Of a stretch of DNA of 64,000 nucleotides, positions 42,101-57,100 are shown one piece after another. Origin of the DNA: Pampus argenteus. Lineage: Eukaryota; Chordata; Actinopteri; Scombriformes; Stromateidae. The DNA is taken from NCBI GenBank assembly GCA_036937835.1, contig CM072873.1, positions 14,992,001-15,056,000 of the forward strand. Direction: 5' to 3'. Under the pieces are notes generated by a model. That model did not search any database. It was not told where the DNA came from and saw only the letters and a list, made by a program, of their open reading frames with translations. The first letter of the stretch is position 1. Every line of letters starts with the position of its first letter. A program made the position numbers and the translations under genes.

Positions 42101-45100
42101 AGGAAATCAGCCTGTGTATCCTCTAACAGAGACTTACAGTGACAAAAGAAATGTGCGTTAAATCATGGTGAGTTAGTATCTTCACTGTTTATCATCTGTA
42201 AATAATATTAAATCAGAGCTGCGTCCAGTCTAGTGCCTCTGTGTCCTCTCCAGCTTACCCCCAGAAAAGCCCAAGTGCACAGGCAGATTGGTAGGCATTA
42301 CTATACCTTGGTCAGGTTGGTTAAAGCTAGGTACTGAGCAGAGAGTTGCGAGACACGGTGCACAAAACCCTTGCCGGCCGCGTGTTCATCCCACAGCAGC
42401 TGGGCCTTCTCTTTCAGCCTGTTCAGCTGAACCTCGTGAGAGGCTAACTCTTCAAGCACAGACTGGAAGAGCACAAGCAGGTTATCAAAGAGGCATGCAA
42501 GCTGACACAGATATAAGACAGTAACATTAAGACACAGAACAGGAGGTTAGAGATGGCAACATGGCAAAAAGGAAAAAGAATGAGATATATTTGGCCAATG
42601 TTATTAATGGTAAGCTCTTGGTGGTCATGACGTGCAATCAAGGCCTCTGGAAATATCTAGTAGACAGTTTTAAATAATAAATAGATTATAACATCACAAT
42701 CTTTCATAAATGAGGTGAGTATTAATATACATGATAGACACTGTGTTAAGACAACATGTGAGAGTAGCAAAGAGGAGCAGAAAGATGGCAGAAATTCAAA
42801 AAGTAAGCTACAGGCAGTTAGCATAAGCTCTTGGCATTGCTTCTTAAGTGAATAGAAGAAACACTGAAACTCTATCATAGCAAGAATGGTGAGCTTTTGT
42901 AAATGGCAGCAGTAGTCAAGTTAGCACCCTAGCTGACTGAGTGGTTGTTGCACTTGAACATGAGTGATCTTGAACATAAGATGTTTTCCAAGCTTGGTGG
43001 AGTTTGGACACTGGTACCTGTAGCTTGTGAAGCTCTAGCTTCTTGGCTGTAAGATCATGAAGCCTAGTGCTGCTCTCCTGTACAGCCAGCTCTGTGGCAT
43101 TCAAGCACTCTTGAAGAGGCTCAGCACTTGCCTCAAAATCCTTCATCTGAGACAGAAGGTTCTGAAATACACAAGACAATTAAAAGACTGATAAGATATT
43201 TGTGTTTTACATTTAATTGCTACACTACAGGTTTTTACATTACACCAGTTGGTGAGAAGGGATGTTTATGTGCTTACTTGTAGGCTTGTCTCTCTGTTGT
43301 GAAGATTTGTCATCATATTTTTCCAGTCCTCTCGGGTTGTGTTCATTTTAGCCCGAACTGCATCAACCTTGTCTTTAGATGCAACGCTAGAGACAAGCTC
43401 ACCACTCACAACCACAGCATTCAACTTTAAATGACCCTGCTCTCTATCACTTAGGAACTCCTGAGAGAAGCAGAAGAGATAAGACAAAGAACATTCTTGA
43501 ACATCCGTTTTCTGTGTTATTTAAAAAATATATAAACGTCTTAGTCAAAGTCATTTAGTTACAGATATATTCTGTGAAGGTAACGCACATACAAACTGTT
43601 TAAAATAATATTGCACTGTGTTGGCACTCTTAGTGGTAGTCAAACTGTAATTCTGCCACATCAGTTACTAAATGTTTAATGGCATTTTACTCTCAGTGCT
43701 GTACCTGAATCTTCTGCAAGCTAGATGAGGCCTCGTTGATATTTTGGGGTATGTCAAAGCATTTTGCTGTGTTGATCTTGGCGTTGACCAGCCATTGCTG
43801 GAACTCTCTGAAGGCTGAGCGAAACCCTTGTTCCAGCAGCTTCTCTTTGCTCTGGCACTCCCTGGAGGCTTGGAGACTCAAACTGAGAACAAGAAAAAGA
43901 AAAAAAAATTTAAACATAACATAACAATTACTTCAGAGACTGTTCTTATGTGTTCTACTGTCTTGTTGGTTCGCCTTGGTTTGAACATATGCTGTAGAAA
44001 CATTAAAGCTTACAGTGTGAGAGAAAAAGAGAAACCTCTGTACTTTGCTGCTGGAAATATTACCAATGTGAAACTAGGAATTTGTCACAAACACAGAAAT
44101 AACTAAATTATTCTTTATTATTATTATTATTATTATTATAATATTGCAGGGTTAAATGTAGCTTCAAGTTTTTCTTGATATTTGCAATTTTTTCTCACCT
44201 GTTGTATTCTTTAATGAGTGCAGAAACTCTATCAGACTGTGTTCCCATGTCTCTGGAGAATCGGCACAAATCATTAAGTTGAGTCTTCAGACTATCGGAT
44301 ATTGGTTCAGCTTTGACAAGTTCCTCCAATGTGTCCTGGAAAGAAAACAAACAGCCACAAAACATTCATTAACACCAACATGATGTATGCATTAGTCATC
44401 TACTGCTATCATTGCCTATTTCCAATTACAGTAATTTAGTATCTGAACAAAACTAAGCTGAGACATACCTTTGCTATCTGCCAGCCTTTGACAGCCTCCT
44501 CTCCATCATTTTTTCCCTTTGCTTGGGCCAAACGTAGATGCCAGTCCTGTAGCTGACTTCTGAAGTCCTGCAGATGCTGCTCTAGCTGTGTTGACAGGCT
44601 GCTGAACTCCTGTTCAGAGCTGGCTATCTGAGAGAGGGTAGTCTCCAGACTAGCCCGTGTCTGCAGCGCCCCACGTTCCCACTGCTCCCATGATGACAAT
44701 AGGGCTGCTTCCTCTCGTTCCATAGCCTCATAGCCCCCTGAGCCAGTGTGATCTCTTGCCACTGCCCCACATCTTTTGACACGGTTCAGCCTCTCTCTGC
44801 CTCGCTGCTTGGAGTCAAGCAACTCCTGGAAAGGGCAAATTGTCATTTCTAGTCACCACAGATGAGCCTTGTTAAATAAAGAGTCCCAAGGCCTGAAACA
44901 GCTTCTTAAACCTTACATGTCATCTCACTGCTATTGACAACCAATAGTTTCAGACTCTAGAAATCACTGGAATAGATACAAAACCTGCTGGAGAACATAC
45001 ATATGTAAGTATAAATAAGTAAGTGTAACATTTTGAGGTCCCTCACCTGCACTTTGGAGAGCTTTCTTTTAATGGAGAGTGAATCGCCTGACAGGTCGGA

Positions 45101-48100
45101 CCAGCGCTGAAGTTCCTCTTTTGCAGAGATCAGCCAGTCATTGAAGTCCCTCACAGCTTCAAGATACTGCTCATGCTCAGACACAATGGTTTGCATGGAC
45201 TGCACTTTACCCTTCGGGAAATGAAAAGTATGTATGCATATGTAAACATCAACTGCTAGATCTGAATAACACAGACTAAAAATATATGTTTCAAATAGTG
45301 TTTGCAAATGTTTTTTGTACTGTGTTTTTGCTAGCGTAAGAACATTTTAACAAACTAAAAAGTATAATGATATAATATGTTAGTATAATTAGTGTACTCG
45401 TGTAATCAATTTGGGCAACAATGTGGCAAGTGTCTGCCCTACAACAGACCTACTTGGATCCCTTCCAGCTGTGTTTTTTTTTTTTTGGCAGGCCATTTTT
45501 TCCTGGATTAATCATCTATGATTCAGCAAAGTTATTTGCAAACACTATTCAACCTATGCCTGATCTAGGTCACCTTGACAACAGCTGAGATATCAGCAAA
45601 ATGCACATTGAGCTCTGCCCTCAACTCCGGTCCAAAGGTCTGATCAGCAGTTTTTTCATGCATCTCCACGGCTTTGTCTGTAAGGCGTGACAGTGCTGCT
45701 GCGTGAGTATCCACGTCAGCCTGGATGGCCCTGAGGCGCTCCAGCAAAGCTGACTTCTCTTTGAGGCCTGGCTGCTGAGGCAGAGTCAATCCCAACTCTT
45801 GCTCCACTGACTCCATCCACTGCTGCAGTTGGCTCTTACTTTCCTGAAAGCTGGTCCACTGGGCCACTGTCCATTCCAGGCGACTATGGACAATAATACA
45901 ATTGTTTATAAGCAAAGGAATTACATTATCTAACAAGTGCATGTTAACCTGGATTATGACGTCATTGTTTTCAGACCTCTGCCTGACACGGGCACATTTC
46001 CTACCTGTGGCAACTCATAGAAGTCATCAGCATATTGGCCCAGGCATCCTTCAGGCTCTGTAGCTGTGAACAAATGGTCTCCTGCCCATCCATTCTGTTG
46101 TGTTTCAGGACCTGTTCTCCTTTTCCTACTGTCATGTTGAGTTTTACCTCACCTTCACCCTTCATTAGCAAAATATCCTACATGTATAAGGAAACAGCAA
46201 CAAAAAATATGGACCAACTATGAAAATATTTCTGTGTTTCGAAATGTGGCCAGACAACATTCTAAACCAAACCATATATTTTGATCTGAACATTACTTAC
46301 TGACCTGTACAAGACCAAGCCTTTTTTCCAGCGTCTCTTTATTGCCAACTGTGCTGTTGAGTGAAGCCAGACGCTCCTGGACTCCATTCAGCCAGCACCA
46401 GGTGCTCTGCAGAGTCTCTTCAAAGGCCTGCTGCTCCTGTAAAGTGAGCTGGCAGCTGCGCAGCCTCTCTCTCACACGTCTTAGCAAGGTCTGGTGTTGT
46501 GACTGTAACTGAGCTGACACTCTTGTCTCACTACCATCGCCTCGTCCACCCTCATTTAGTGCCTGGCCCTCCTGACATAAGCGCTCAAAGGAATCCCTGC
46601 ACAGAAGAAAGTAATGTTTAAACAAGCTACAAAGAGTGCTTTGGTATTTGATTGGGGACAATCATTGCAATCTTTCTGGCAAGAATTATTTATGTCAAGT
46701 GACATTTTAACATAATTTTCTTAGCTTGGCACCTTTCTTTGAGCACTTCCTGCAGATATTCCTCCACTTGCTCCAGCACAGCCTTTTCAGGACCACGTTG
46801 TTTGGCTTCAAGCAGATCTGTGGTCATCCTCTTTTCCATATATTCCAACCACCACCTGAGCTTCTTAAGGCGACCCTCAAATCTACAAGGAATTGAAAAA
46901 TGCTTTTTAAAAAGTGGGCCTATAAACTACTTCGTAGAACTGTGTTGTGTTTGTGCAAGTCTCTTACCCTTTCATGAGGGATGCACTGTCCTCCAGAATC
47001 TGTTGGTTCTGTCTGCACTGCTCCACAAAGCTGTCCCAGTCCTGTTGGATGGAGGAAAGGTGTTGCTGGACCTGACCTGCACTGGCTTTGGGAAGATGAA
47101 GTAAGAGCTTCTCTCCTTCCTCACAGACCTGAGTGAGACGCACCTCACCCTCCTCCACACGTTCCATGGCACCCTGACAGATAAACAGATCGTCGTAACA
47201 TTGAGCCTTGTCCTATTTAACTCCTATGTATGATGTTTTTCAATCAGTAATTTTGTCCTATTCTACAATTCCACCAGTTGTAGAACATCAGTGAAATATC
47301 ACAAATGTAGATGTAATGTAAAAAACAGCCAAATTTCTACTCTGATTTCAATGAGAGAACAATTAAGGTTTAATTAAGGGAACTTTTGCTGTAGTTTTAC
47401 CTTTAGTTTTTGAAGTTTGCGTTCCACAATGTGAGTGTCTCCAGATCGGTCGGAGCATTCTTTCACTATCTCCCTCTGCTCTAAAAGCCAGCGATGAAAC
47501 TCCTGAACAAGATCTGCAAAGCAATAGAAAGAAATTCTCATTAAAAAAATCCCATTAAAAATCTAAAAGATAAATAGGAGGCTACTAATAATGTGCTCAG
47601 ATTTGGTTATGGAGGTTCTCACCGTTGAACTGCTGCTGAAGACAGTTCTGCAATAATGCCAACGTCCTGGCAGAGAGCTGGTTTACAGACTCATAAGTCT
47701 TGATGAGGTCAGTGAATGCTGAACCCAAGCCAGCCAGCTCCTCAGAGGGATATTTTCTACACAGGGTGTTGAGGCTCTCCCTTGTGGAGTCAATACTTCC
47801 CTGCTGGTTTTGCAGCTCTTTTTGAAAGTCCTTCAAAACATGTTTAACAAAGATTAAAACCTTTTCAAGCCCTCACCTCTGCGAGGACTGTAATTCATTC
47901 GCTATGTGATTGTTATTTAAGATGCACCTTTACTCTGCAGATGTCCTCGGGATCTGAACCAGTGGGAGATGAAACCAGGGAATCCTCCATACTTTTAAGC
48001 CAATCAGACATTTGTGAGATGTAATCTTCCAGCTGTTTCCTTTGGGAACTGAAGTCCAGAAGGTTTCCCCTAGCCTGCTCATGTAGCTTCTGAACAGAGC

Positions 48101-51100
48101 TAATTTTCTTCCGCAGGTCATTCTCCAACAACTAATGCAATTAGAATTAAGGTTTGTGAATGTTAATGTAGTGACAGCCTGCTTCTTCTGCAAAGTCAGT
48201 GTGAATATCATCAATGCTAAACATAAAATTATGTTTAGTACCTGTAATTTAGCAGGAGTCTCTTGACTTTGACTGCACTTCTTAAGGTCTGAGACTTTGC
48301 TCTGCAGGGTTTCAAGTTTCTGCTCCTTCTCCACCACCTCTGCCTGTTGATGTATCAAATGAGAGAAGTATGTATTACATACCTCTTGTCTTGCTTTACA
48401 TTTCCCAACACTATGACATCAGAAATCTTACCTGTATCATGGAGAGCCTTGTTGACACCTTCTGGCTGTCATTGAGATTGTTCAGGCTCTCATTCAGTTC
48501 AATCACACAGCTGCTTGTCCAGCTTTCAATGTCCTCGTTGATTTTACGCACATCATCCCACAGAGCCAAACTCTGGTTAAGGCGATCAATGTTGTCATCT
48601 ATTCTCTCAGACACCTGAGGAGTGGATTAAATAAGTCACTCGTGTTTAGACATTTTATATCAAGTTGAGGAGTTAAAGACTACCAAGCTCTACATTGCAA
48701 TTATGTTTTATCTGTTAATATGTCTAAACCAGTTGATGTGCTGTATGTGTCCTCTGTGCCATTGACCTCACGTCTCACATCCAGACATGATGTTACTCCT
48801 GAACACTTACATCCAGCCACTGATCCACAATTGTCTCCATATCCTTTTTCATCATTTGAGAGTCACATTCAGGGATCTTCTTCAATTCATTCACCAACTG
48901 TTTTCCTTTGCTGGAAAACTGGTCCAATTCATGTTGCTTGCCAGCCATCCCTGCCTTGACTGCCTCATGCTACAAATCAGGTAAAGACAGAAAACTGTTA
49001 AGTAATCTGATGACCAAACATAATGTCAAAATCCTGGAGTAAGACATTTTTCCTTTTTATGGAATTACTGTATGTAAAATGAGATGATCAACATCTCTAA
49101 AGATACGCATTATTCTAAGCGCAACAAGACACTGAGAACTAAATAATTATTCAGCCTTTGTTCTGACCTTGGTAAGTGACCTCTTGGTTTCCTCATAGTC
49201 CTTCAGAACAGAGCTTATATCAATCAGAGATTCAGTGCTCTCAATAATGCTGCTGATGGAGGTCTTCAGGATTTGGTATTCTCTCATAAACTCAACAAGA
49301 ACATTGCACTGTTCCTGTCTGTTAAAGAAAGAGAGGAGTATTACCAATATACATACGGTTAATCAGTTGTACAACACAATAAACGTCTTGACAAAAAAGA
49401 TGCATGTGAAATTTCACTTTCACTATGTGCTCATAAGTGTAACAAATTTGAATTAAACCTAGAGTATAGATAACTAATGTAATTGAGAACATTAAGACAT
49501 GGAAAACATAAAAATATATATGTGTGACACTTGCTGAGCACATTCTAAGTAACATGCAGGTCTGCAACAAAGATAACAGTTTATTATAAATTGATCTTGT
49601 ACTCCATTACTCTATCCTGCAACTATTGGGAATAAAGAATAGAAAAGTACTACTATAATGTTGCAGTATTTCCTCTCAGTGTGGCTTAGTGGTTTCATGC
49701 CTTTAGTATTGTATTTAGCTTTTACCCATCAGATTTTTCAATTTCTGAAATGTTTTCTGTTTCAGTCACTTTTGCATTCCTACAATACCTCTCTGTAATG
49801 AGCCTCTTGGTGTCCTCCCATGTGGTCTCCAGCAGGCTAATTTCCCTCAGAACCTCCCCAGCCAACTCTGCATCTCTCTGGGCCAGCTGGTTGCCCTTGT
49901 CCCTCAGCCACTGCTCCTCATGCAGGTGTGACTGTAGCTCATCCTCCAGCTGATTAAAGAATCGTAGCCTGACAAACAGTGGGATAATAGGTTGCTGTTG
50001 CACATGTTGTACCCACCCAAGCATGTTTGGTATGAACTTCCAATTTACTTTGAGAATTAAATCATGTACAGAATGTAAATAATTTACCTCTGCTGTATGG
50101 CATGTAGGCTGGGCTCTTTGAAGCTCTGGTGGTCAGCTTTTTCTTCAGTGTCCTCCACAGCTTTGAGCAGCTGTTCTTTCCGCTGTCTAAATGATGTCCA
50201 CAGAGCCCCTAAGGCCTCTGCTTCACTCTGCTTAGTACCAAGCAAGCTCCTCACTGCATCAAGCTCAGCACTGAGTGAATCAGACAGCATGCGGCATGAC
50301 TTATGAGACCCCTCGTCGGAAGCAATATGGAGATGGCTTTTGCAGAGACTGCTGTCCAGATTGACAGCTAGAGTTTCAAGCTGATTAATGTCTGGGACAA
50401 TGGTGGACAGCTCCTGTTGCAGCTCCTCTACTCTTCCACGATCCCAGCTCCCAGCGCTCTCCACAGTCTGTCTCAGACCCCGCAACACCCCTGCAGCCAC
50501 ACTGTGGGTCTGCAGAAAAGCCTCGAGCCTTTCCAGGCACTCTAACTGGAGCTCAACTATGTGCTGGGCTTCCAGGTAGGGCTGGAGACAGCTGTCTGCT
50601 CTGCTTTGTAGGAGCTGTGTATCACCAGGCTCACAGAACTGACAGAGCTTTACTGTCTGCTGATCCAAGCTTTGTCTGACACTGGACTGCTTCTGTAAGG
50701 CCATGTGGGTCTCCTGTAAAAGGATTATGGAGGTTTAATTGTTGCTCTTCTGTCGATTGATTTTAAGTGGGCCTGAGCCTGAAAAATAGTAGTATTCTAC
50801 ATGCACAAAACGAATGAGCAATATCGCTGTATGCTTCTTACCTTTACTTGTGTGGTGGCAGGCTGCAGGTTGCTGATGTTGATTTGAGAAGCTGCGTGTA
50901 GATTTGAAAGCATGGTCTCACTCCACTGAGAGAACTTTAGCAGGGCCTGGTCAAACTGCTCCACCAGGGAGACGTGGCTCTGAAGCTCCTGGATTCTGGG
51001 TGACAAAAGAGCCGTATAGTGGGTCAAATCAGTCTTGCTTTAGCTATTTGAATATTTTTTTTTAGCATTTCAATAAATGTAGGGCAAAGTTTGCCATGTA

Positions 51101-54100
51101 AAAAACTGATATATTGGGAAGGACATAGACTCCAGTCACTGTGCCTAGCCAACAAGTTATTACAGCACATAACCTCTGTAAAACCACAAACTATCGCTTG
51201 TACACTTTTTGTACAATTTTGTACAGTTTTGTACAAATCAAGCAAACAACATATGAGGTGCACTGCTGGCCTGGAAGTTAAGGTGCTGTTGATAAATCAC
51301 AACATCCCCAGTTCACATCTGGCCATGGACGTTTGTTTCATGTCATTCCCCATCTCTCTCTCTCTACCCTCAATTCCTGTTACCTCAACACTGTAGGCTA
51401 ATACAGGCATGACAATGATAAAATAGAATGATGCTAATTAGCGAACTTTAGCGGCACAGACAGGTAGATTTTGCTTTAGACAGATATGGCAGATATGAAA
51501 GTGGTATTAATCCTCTCATCTAACTCTTGGCAAGAAAACAATAAATGTATTTCCCGAAATGTCGGGCTATTCCTTTTATATTCAACTTCAGGACACCTGC
51601 CAATATCAGGCTTTATGAAGATGGTTAAATCACAGACAGCCTGACTATGCTGACTGAACTTGTCTCATCAGACAGGTCATTGGACCAGTATGTTTGGTGG
51701 AAATTGTAGTGAAAAAGTCTTATTTTCATCTTACCTCCGAGGGAGGACTTCATTTTGATCGTGCAGTTCCCTCTGCAGGGTCTCCAGCTCATCTTTCAGC
51801 TGCTTTACTGTCTGTTCTGGAGCAGTGGGATACAATGATGTCCCTAGAGACACCAACTCAACATGAGAGAGCTCAAGGGACTTGACCTCAGTGTGCAACA
51901 CCTGCAAAAAAAAACATACTTTTCTTAAACAATTGTTTTCATAATTGCACTCTAAATATGTCATGTCCTTAATGTTTTAATTACTGTGTGAATAAATATG
52001 TGTGCGAACTATGTATTCATCATGGTATGGGGACAAACAGCTAGTGTCAACAAGGGACCAATTATTTATTACTATTTATTTTTACAGCATGCGTGTGTGG
52101 GCGTGTGTGTGTTCTTGTACTTCTGTCTTTGTAAGGATTAACTGGTGATTAAGACCAAGGACTGTTTAATGGTTGAGAGTTGGTTTTATTGTTGTTGATT
52201 TTTGAAGCCAGTACCAATATTGATATATAAAAGTTTAAAACAAACATTTTTGATAATGTGCCCTTAAATTTAGATGTACTGAGTGGAACATTTTAGAGTT
52301 AAAAAACTTGATTGTAGTCTTGTATGAAAAATTTACCATTTACCTATATTTTGCATTCTTGTTGTGTTTTTGCTGACATATAGATGATAAAATATATCTG
52401 TACTAAGCTGCAATCTTTGTATTATCATATTTATTGGGCTCTAGTTTAAAGAGTTTGTGATAAGAGATGTAGTCTGGATGGTAACAGTTATTCAGGACTG
52501 GGGAATGTAAAAAAAAAAAAACCTGTGTGTGTATGTTACATAGAAAGTTGAAAAGGTTCAGGACAGCAACTTTATTCATTCAGAAAATAAAATTGTTCCA
52601 CTATGTTTCAGAGAATAAGTTTGTGTGCATGTACCGTACCTGCAAATCCTGTATCTCACTGCGGAGCTTGGCTTTATCAGCTGACAGACACTGACTCTCC
52701 GGTTTGGATGCAGATTCACTCCTCTCCAAACACGAAACAAAGTTTGAACGCTGTTTCTCATACCTGAAAGTTCAGTTAAAACTTTATTACCAATACTTCT
52801 TACTTTATATACAAGTCTAGTTTAAGACAGTGGTCAAATTTAATGCAATGCTTTTATGTGCTATTAAAATCCTACATATGTTAAATTTGCTCAACTCAAT
52901 TTGACAAACAGCTCTTACTTTTGCCAAAGAGAAAGCAGCATCTCCAGAGTGTTCTGTTTGTCCTTTGCCTCTTGTACATTTTGCTCATAGCTGGTGTTTA
53001 GCTGTGTCACAGTCCTCTCTGCTTCCTCTTTGTCACTGAGTCTTCGAGCACCAGCAGACAGGGAAAGCAAGGTTCCCTTTAGCCTTTCCAGACATTGACA
53101 GACATCCTTGGGAACAATAACAAGACAGTGACCCACATAGTATTACCTGAGAGCTGGAAGACTGACATAGAAGGGAACAAGTATCACTGTATTAAGCTTT
53201 ACAGTTCGTTTTTAAGATATTGTTGGTGTGCACCGTTTTTTAAATCAAATGAGAAAAGAAAATTTAAATAATTGTTTAATTAGAAGTTTTATTAAAATAT
53301 GAAAGTAATATCAATCCAATACCATGTGGTTTTGAAGAGCTTTGTAGGTCTCTGACGAGGAGGTGCAGGAGTTAATGGGATTCTCCAGTTTCGTATGTAG
53401 CTCACTGAGAGATGCTTCCACCTAGAAAATAAAGATGAAAACTATGTCCATCTTTTCCCTTAATTTATTGTTATTCTGTACATTGACATGATATGAAAAA
53501 CTAAGTATCAATCAGGCTATTTATTGTACCTCTTCCAAGCTCATTTTAAACTTCTGCTGGTGAGACGAGCTTTCCTCCAGCTGCCCGTCAAGCTGCTGTA
53601 CGCTCTCCTTCAGCTCCTCCCAGTACCGGCCGATTTGTGTCAGACGGGCCTTGATACGAGCTGCTTCCCCTGAAGATACAAACTGGGCCAGTGCCTGGGA
53701 GTCTGTTTCCAGCTGAGAAAGAACCTCAGCACGCTCTTGAAGCTCTGCACCAACAGCCTGGACATGCAGACAAAGTTTGCAAAATAATAAATGTAAGCAA
53801 AACTCAAATCAACAATGTCCATGATAGCCTAAGTTGTTAAAGACCTTTATCCATAAAGAATGTACAAAATCAGATCCCATTTGAGTCATTCTTAGTGTAA
53901 ATGTTTTCAGTAAATATTAAATATTATGAATTGCATATTATGAATTAATCAAAATGGCTTCAGTTCTTCAGCCTTTTAGAGAATTCTGTACCTTGTCCAA
54001 AAAACAAGCAAGGGTCCAAATAACACGATGTGACAGTTTAAAATATTAAACACAAACAACAGATCTCATTAACACTTAAATTGTATTGAAGAGAGAGGAC

Positions 54101-57100
54101 TGATACGTGAATCAAAAATAGAGACAGTGTGACGATGACGTGTCGCTCTCTGCTGCTCAGGGCTCCTTTAAAATTGGTTTGTGGTTGATGTTTGCTCATT
54201 ACAGTAGACTTACAGCTACAGGATGTGGTGTTAGAGGGTTGTAGCTATATAATGGGCCTACCTTCACTGTGTTGATCTGTTGCTCAAGAGGCAAAGTAGA
54301 ACTCTTCAGAACATCCAGTTGCTTTTCTTTGTCAGTTATCCACAAGGAAAAGGCTTCAAACCCAGTTCCAAACCGATCCCACTGGATTTTCATTTCTTCA
54401 AGAGTCTTAACACTGAAACACAAGAGACGACATCATACATGAGCCGTGCAAAAGCTGCAAATAAACAAGACATCTCAAGAGACTTTCAAATACACCATTT
54501 GACTGTCTTGTATTCCCTTTTATGGCAAATTCTACTTAACCGGTAAAGTATCACAGTGGGCTAAACCATCAAGTATTAAACATATTTAGAGAATATTCAA
54601 ACAATATCTATAATCTTACTCTTTTTTGAGTCCACACTCCACTGTGTCCACTTGCTCGCTGAGAGAGCGAGCTTGTTGTAAGAGCAGAGTCTTGTTTTTT
54701 GGACCAAGTTGGATTTCTGTTGCTCTCTTCAGCAAGGTGTTCATATGCGAGGCCTCTGCTTCACACTGCTTCAGCAACACCTGTTTACAAAACAGAGAAT
54801 ATTAGTAGTAAGCTAATATACGTCCATTAGTGAACATATCAAGAATAAACTATAGGATATGTCCTCAGAAAGAAAACCCAAAGACTATCTTTTCTTACTC
54901 TGGCCTGGTCAAGTTCAACAGACAGGCTCTCTGGACTGCTGAAGTTCAGGTCTCTCTCCATTGTTGAGCGCGCCTTGTTAACAAACTCATGCACTGCTTC
55001 TTGCTGGCTGTCAAACTCCTGCCAGGCTGCCAGTGTGACCTGGGGATGACAACACCCAAAACTATTAAAGTCAAGTAATTTATACACAGTAGCACTTTAT
55101 TTATAAAACACAATTGATAAAAAAAGTCATCAAAAAAATCTCATGTCTTGTTGATATGGCCCTGTAGAATTATCGTCTAAATCCCTGACCAAAATCTCAG
55201 CCAAACTGACACTCTATTGTACTGTCAAATCAGCTCAAACTACCATCATTTTTGGCCGTATCAGCAGCAGTGGTGAGTCAGCATATTGACTGTATATGAG
55301 AGCTAATGTCATCCCTCTGGATATCAGTGGTTCTGCTATTAAAATAGTGAAAAACACCAGGTGTACATTCTCCTACATGGACCCATAATGCATCCTCTCT
55401 AGTACAGAAAACCCCAACAAAGTTTCCATTTCAAGACTCCCACCATCATCCTGTCTACATTCTATAAAAGCACCATCAAGAGCGTGATCAATGACTCACT
55501 GTATCACTATCTTCAAAAGAAACCATAACGCCTCCAACAGAAAGCATCAATCTGCCCTCCTTTCAGGACATTTTCTGTAAATGCTGCATCTGAAAAAGCC
55601 TCTTGTATAAACAAGAATCTCTCTCCTGATTCCATGGTCAAAATCTTTTCTATTCACATATTCACATTCACATTTTAGGCAAATCTGCCAGGGTTTCCTT
55701 CTCTTTCCTTAATAATTTAATTTATTACAGACAACACATATTAACATCAGTGTGATGTAAATGTGTCAAATGTAGACAAAAGGCTAATTTTGATCAGAAG
55801 AAGACAAACAGCATCAAAGCACAAATAGGAGGAATCAGTAAGTAAAAACCATTGCAGAACAGACATACAAGTACAGACAATAACAGACAAGGACTCCAAA
55901 TCTACGCAGTATGTTATAGCAGCTGTTAATGCTGATGTGTTAGGATTCAGCTCAGCAGCTGACAGTGATTTATTGATCACATCGTCCATTCGTTTTACAG
56001 TGATTCATCAGGGCAGCATATTGCAGTATCAGAGTAAAAATAGTAAGCTTCTTAGTTTTAAGAAGTTAATAATCTGTACATAACATTTTCCAATATTTTG
56101 CAAACAAAGACTGCAGAAAAATCATTCTTTGTTGTTGCAAGTTATTATTTTTCAGTAACAGTTGCGATCTACTGTGAAATGTTGCTCACTGAATCACTGC
56201 TTTGGTAACATCGAGGCTCACCTCAAGGCTTTGCTCTTGTGAATCCATATTATGTTCCATTTTACTGAGTGTGTTCTCTAAACTCTGCAGGTCCTGCTGC
56301 AGAGTTTCTCCCAGACCCTCCTCAGCCTGGAGTTGCTGGCCTCTGGTGATCAACTGCTGGATATCCTTTCTCTTCAGCTTTTGGCGTTTCAAAAGTTGCT
56401 AGAAGCGGGAAGACACAATCGAAGTTTTAAGCAACTGAACTCCTACTGAAAGTGAGTGTTAACACAAATAAGTCATCTCTGCCTTTAAAAACAGCAAAAT
56501 AAAGATATCAAGTAGTTTAATTCCATTTTTGCACAACATTCATTTCATGTCCTGTAGTACCTGGTGAACAAGAAGTAGTTGTTGGGCTTCTCGAACAGTT
56601 GGGCAGTCAAGTATTCTGGTGACCTCAGTCTGAGCCTCTTTCTGCCCCTTAACAAGATCGTCCAAAGTAGTTTGTACTTCTCCCCTGAACTGCACACAGT
56701 CCCCAACAGCCAGCACCATCTTCTCAGCCTGGAAGATATGACAGTAAATACAGCATAAGAACAAACATGATCGATAGATAAATAGGTATGTATAGTCCAT
56801 TCTTGCATATTAAAATGTGAGATTGCTCTGATAATACCCTAAGAACATCTACTGATGTGTTACAATGGTTCACTGATTACTGTAATATTTTTGTAACTGT
56901 AAATGGAAATGTTTAAGCAGTATACTGTAGATTCACATAGGGGATGTATGTGGTGCCTTAATAAAACAAGTGAAAGCTTCACCTACCTCCATGAGGGAAG
57001 CAAGAAGACCCTTAAAATCAGTAGAGAGCTTGCTCAGTGCACTTCCTTGCCTCTGGGCATCGCTATCTGCACTAATTTCGATCAGTACAGCCATACGGGC

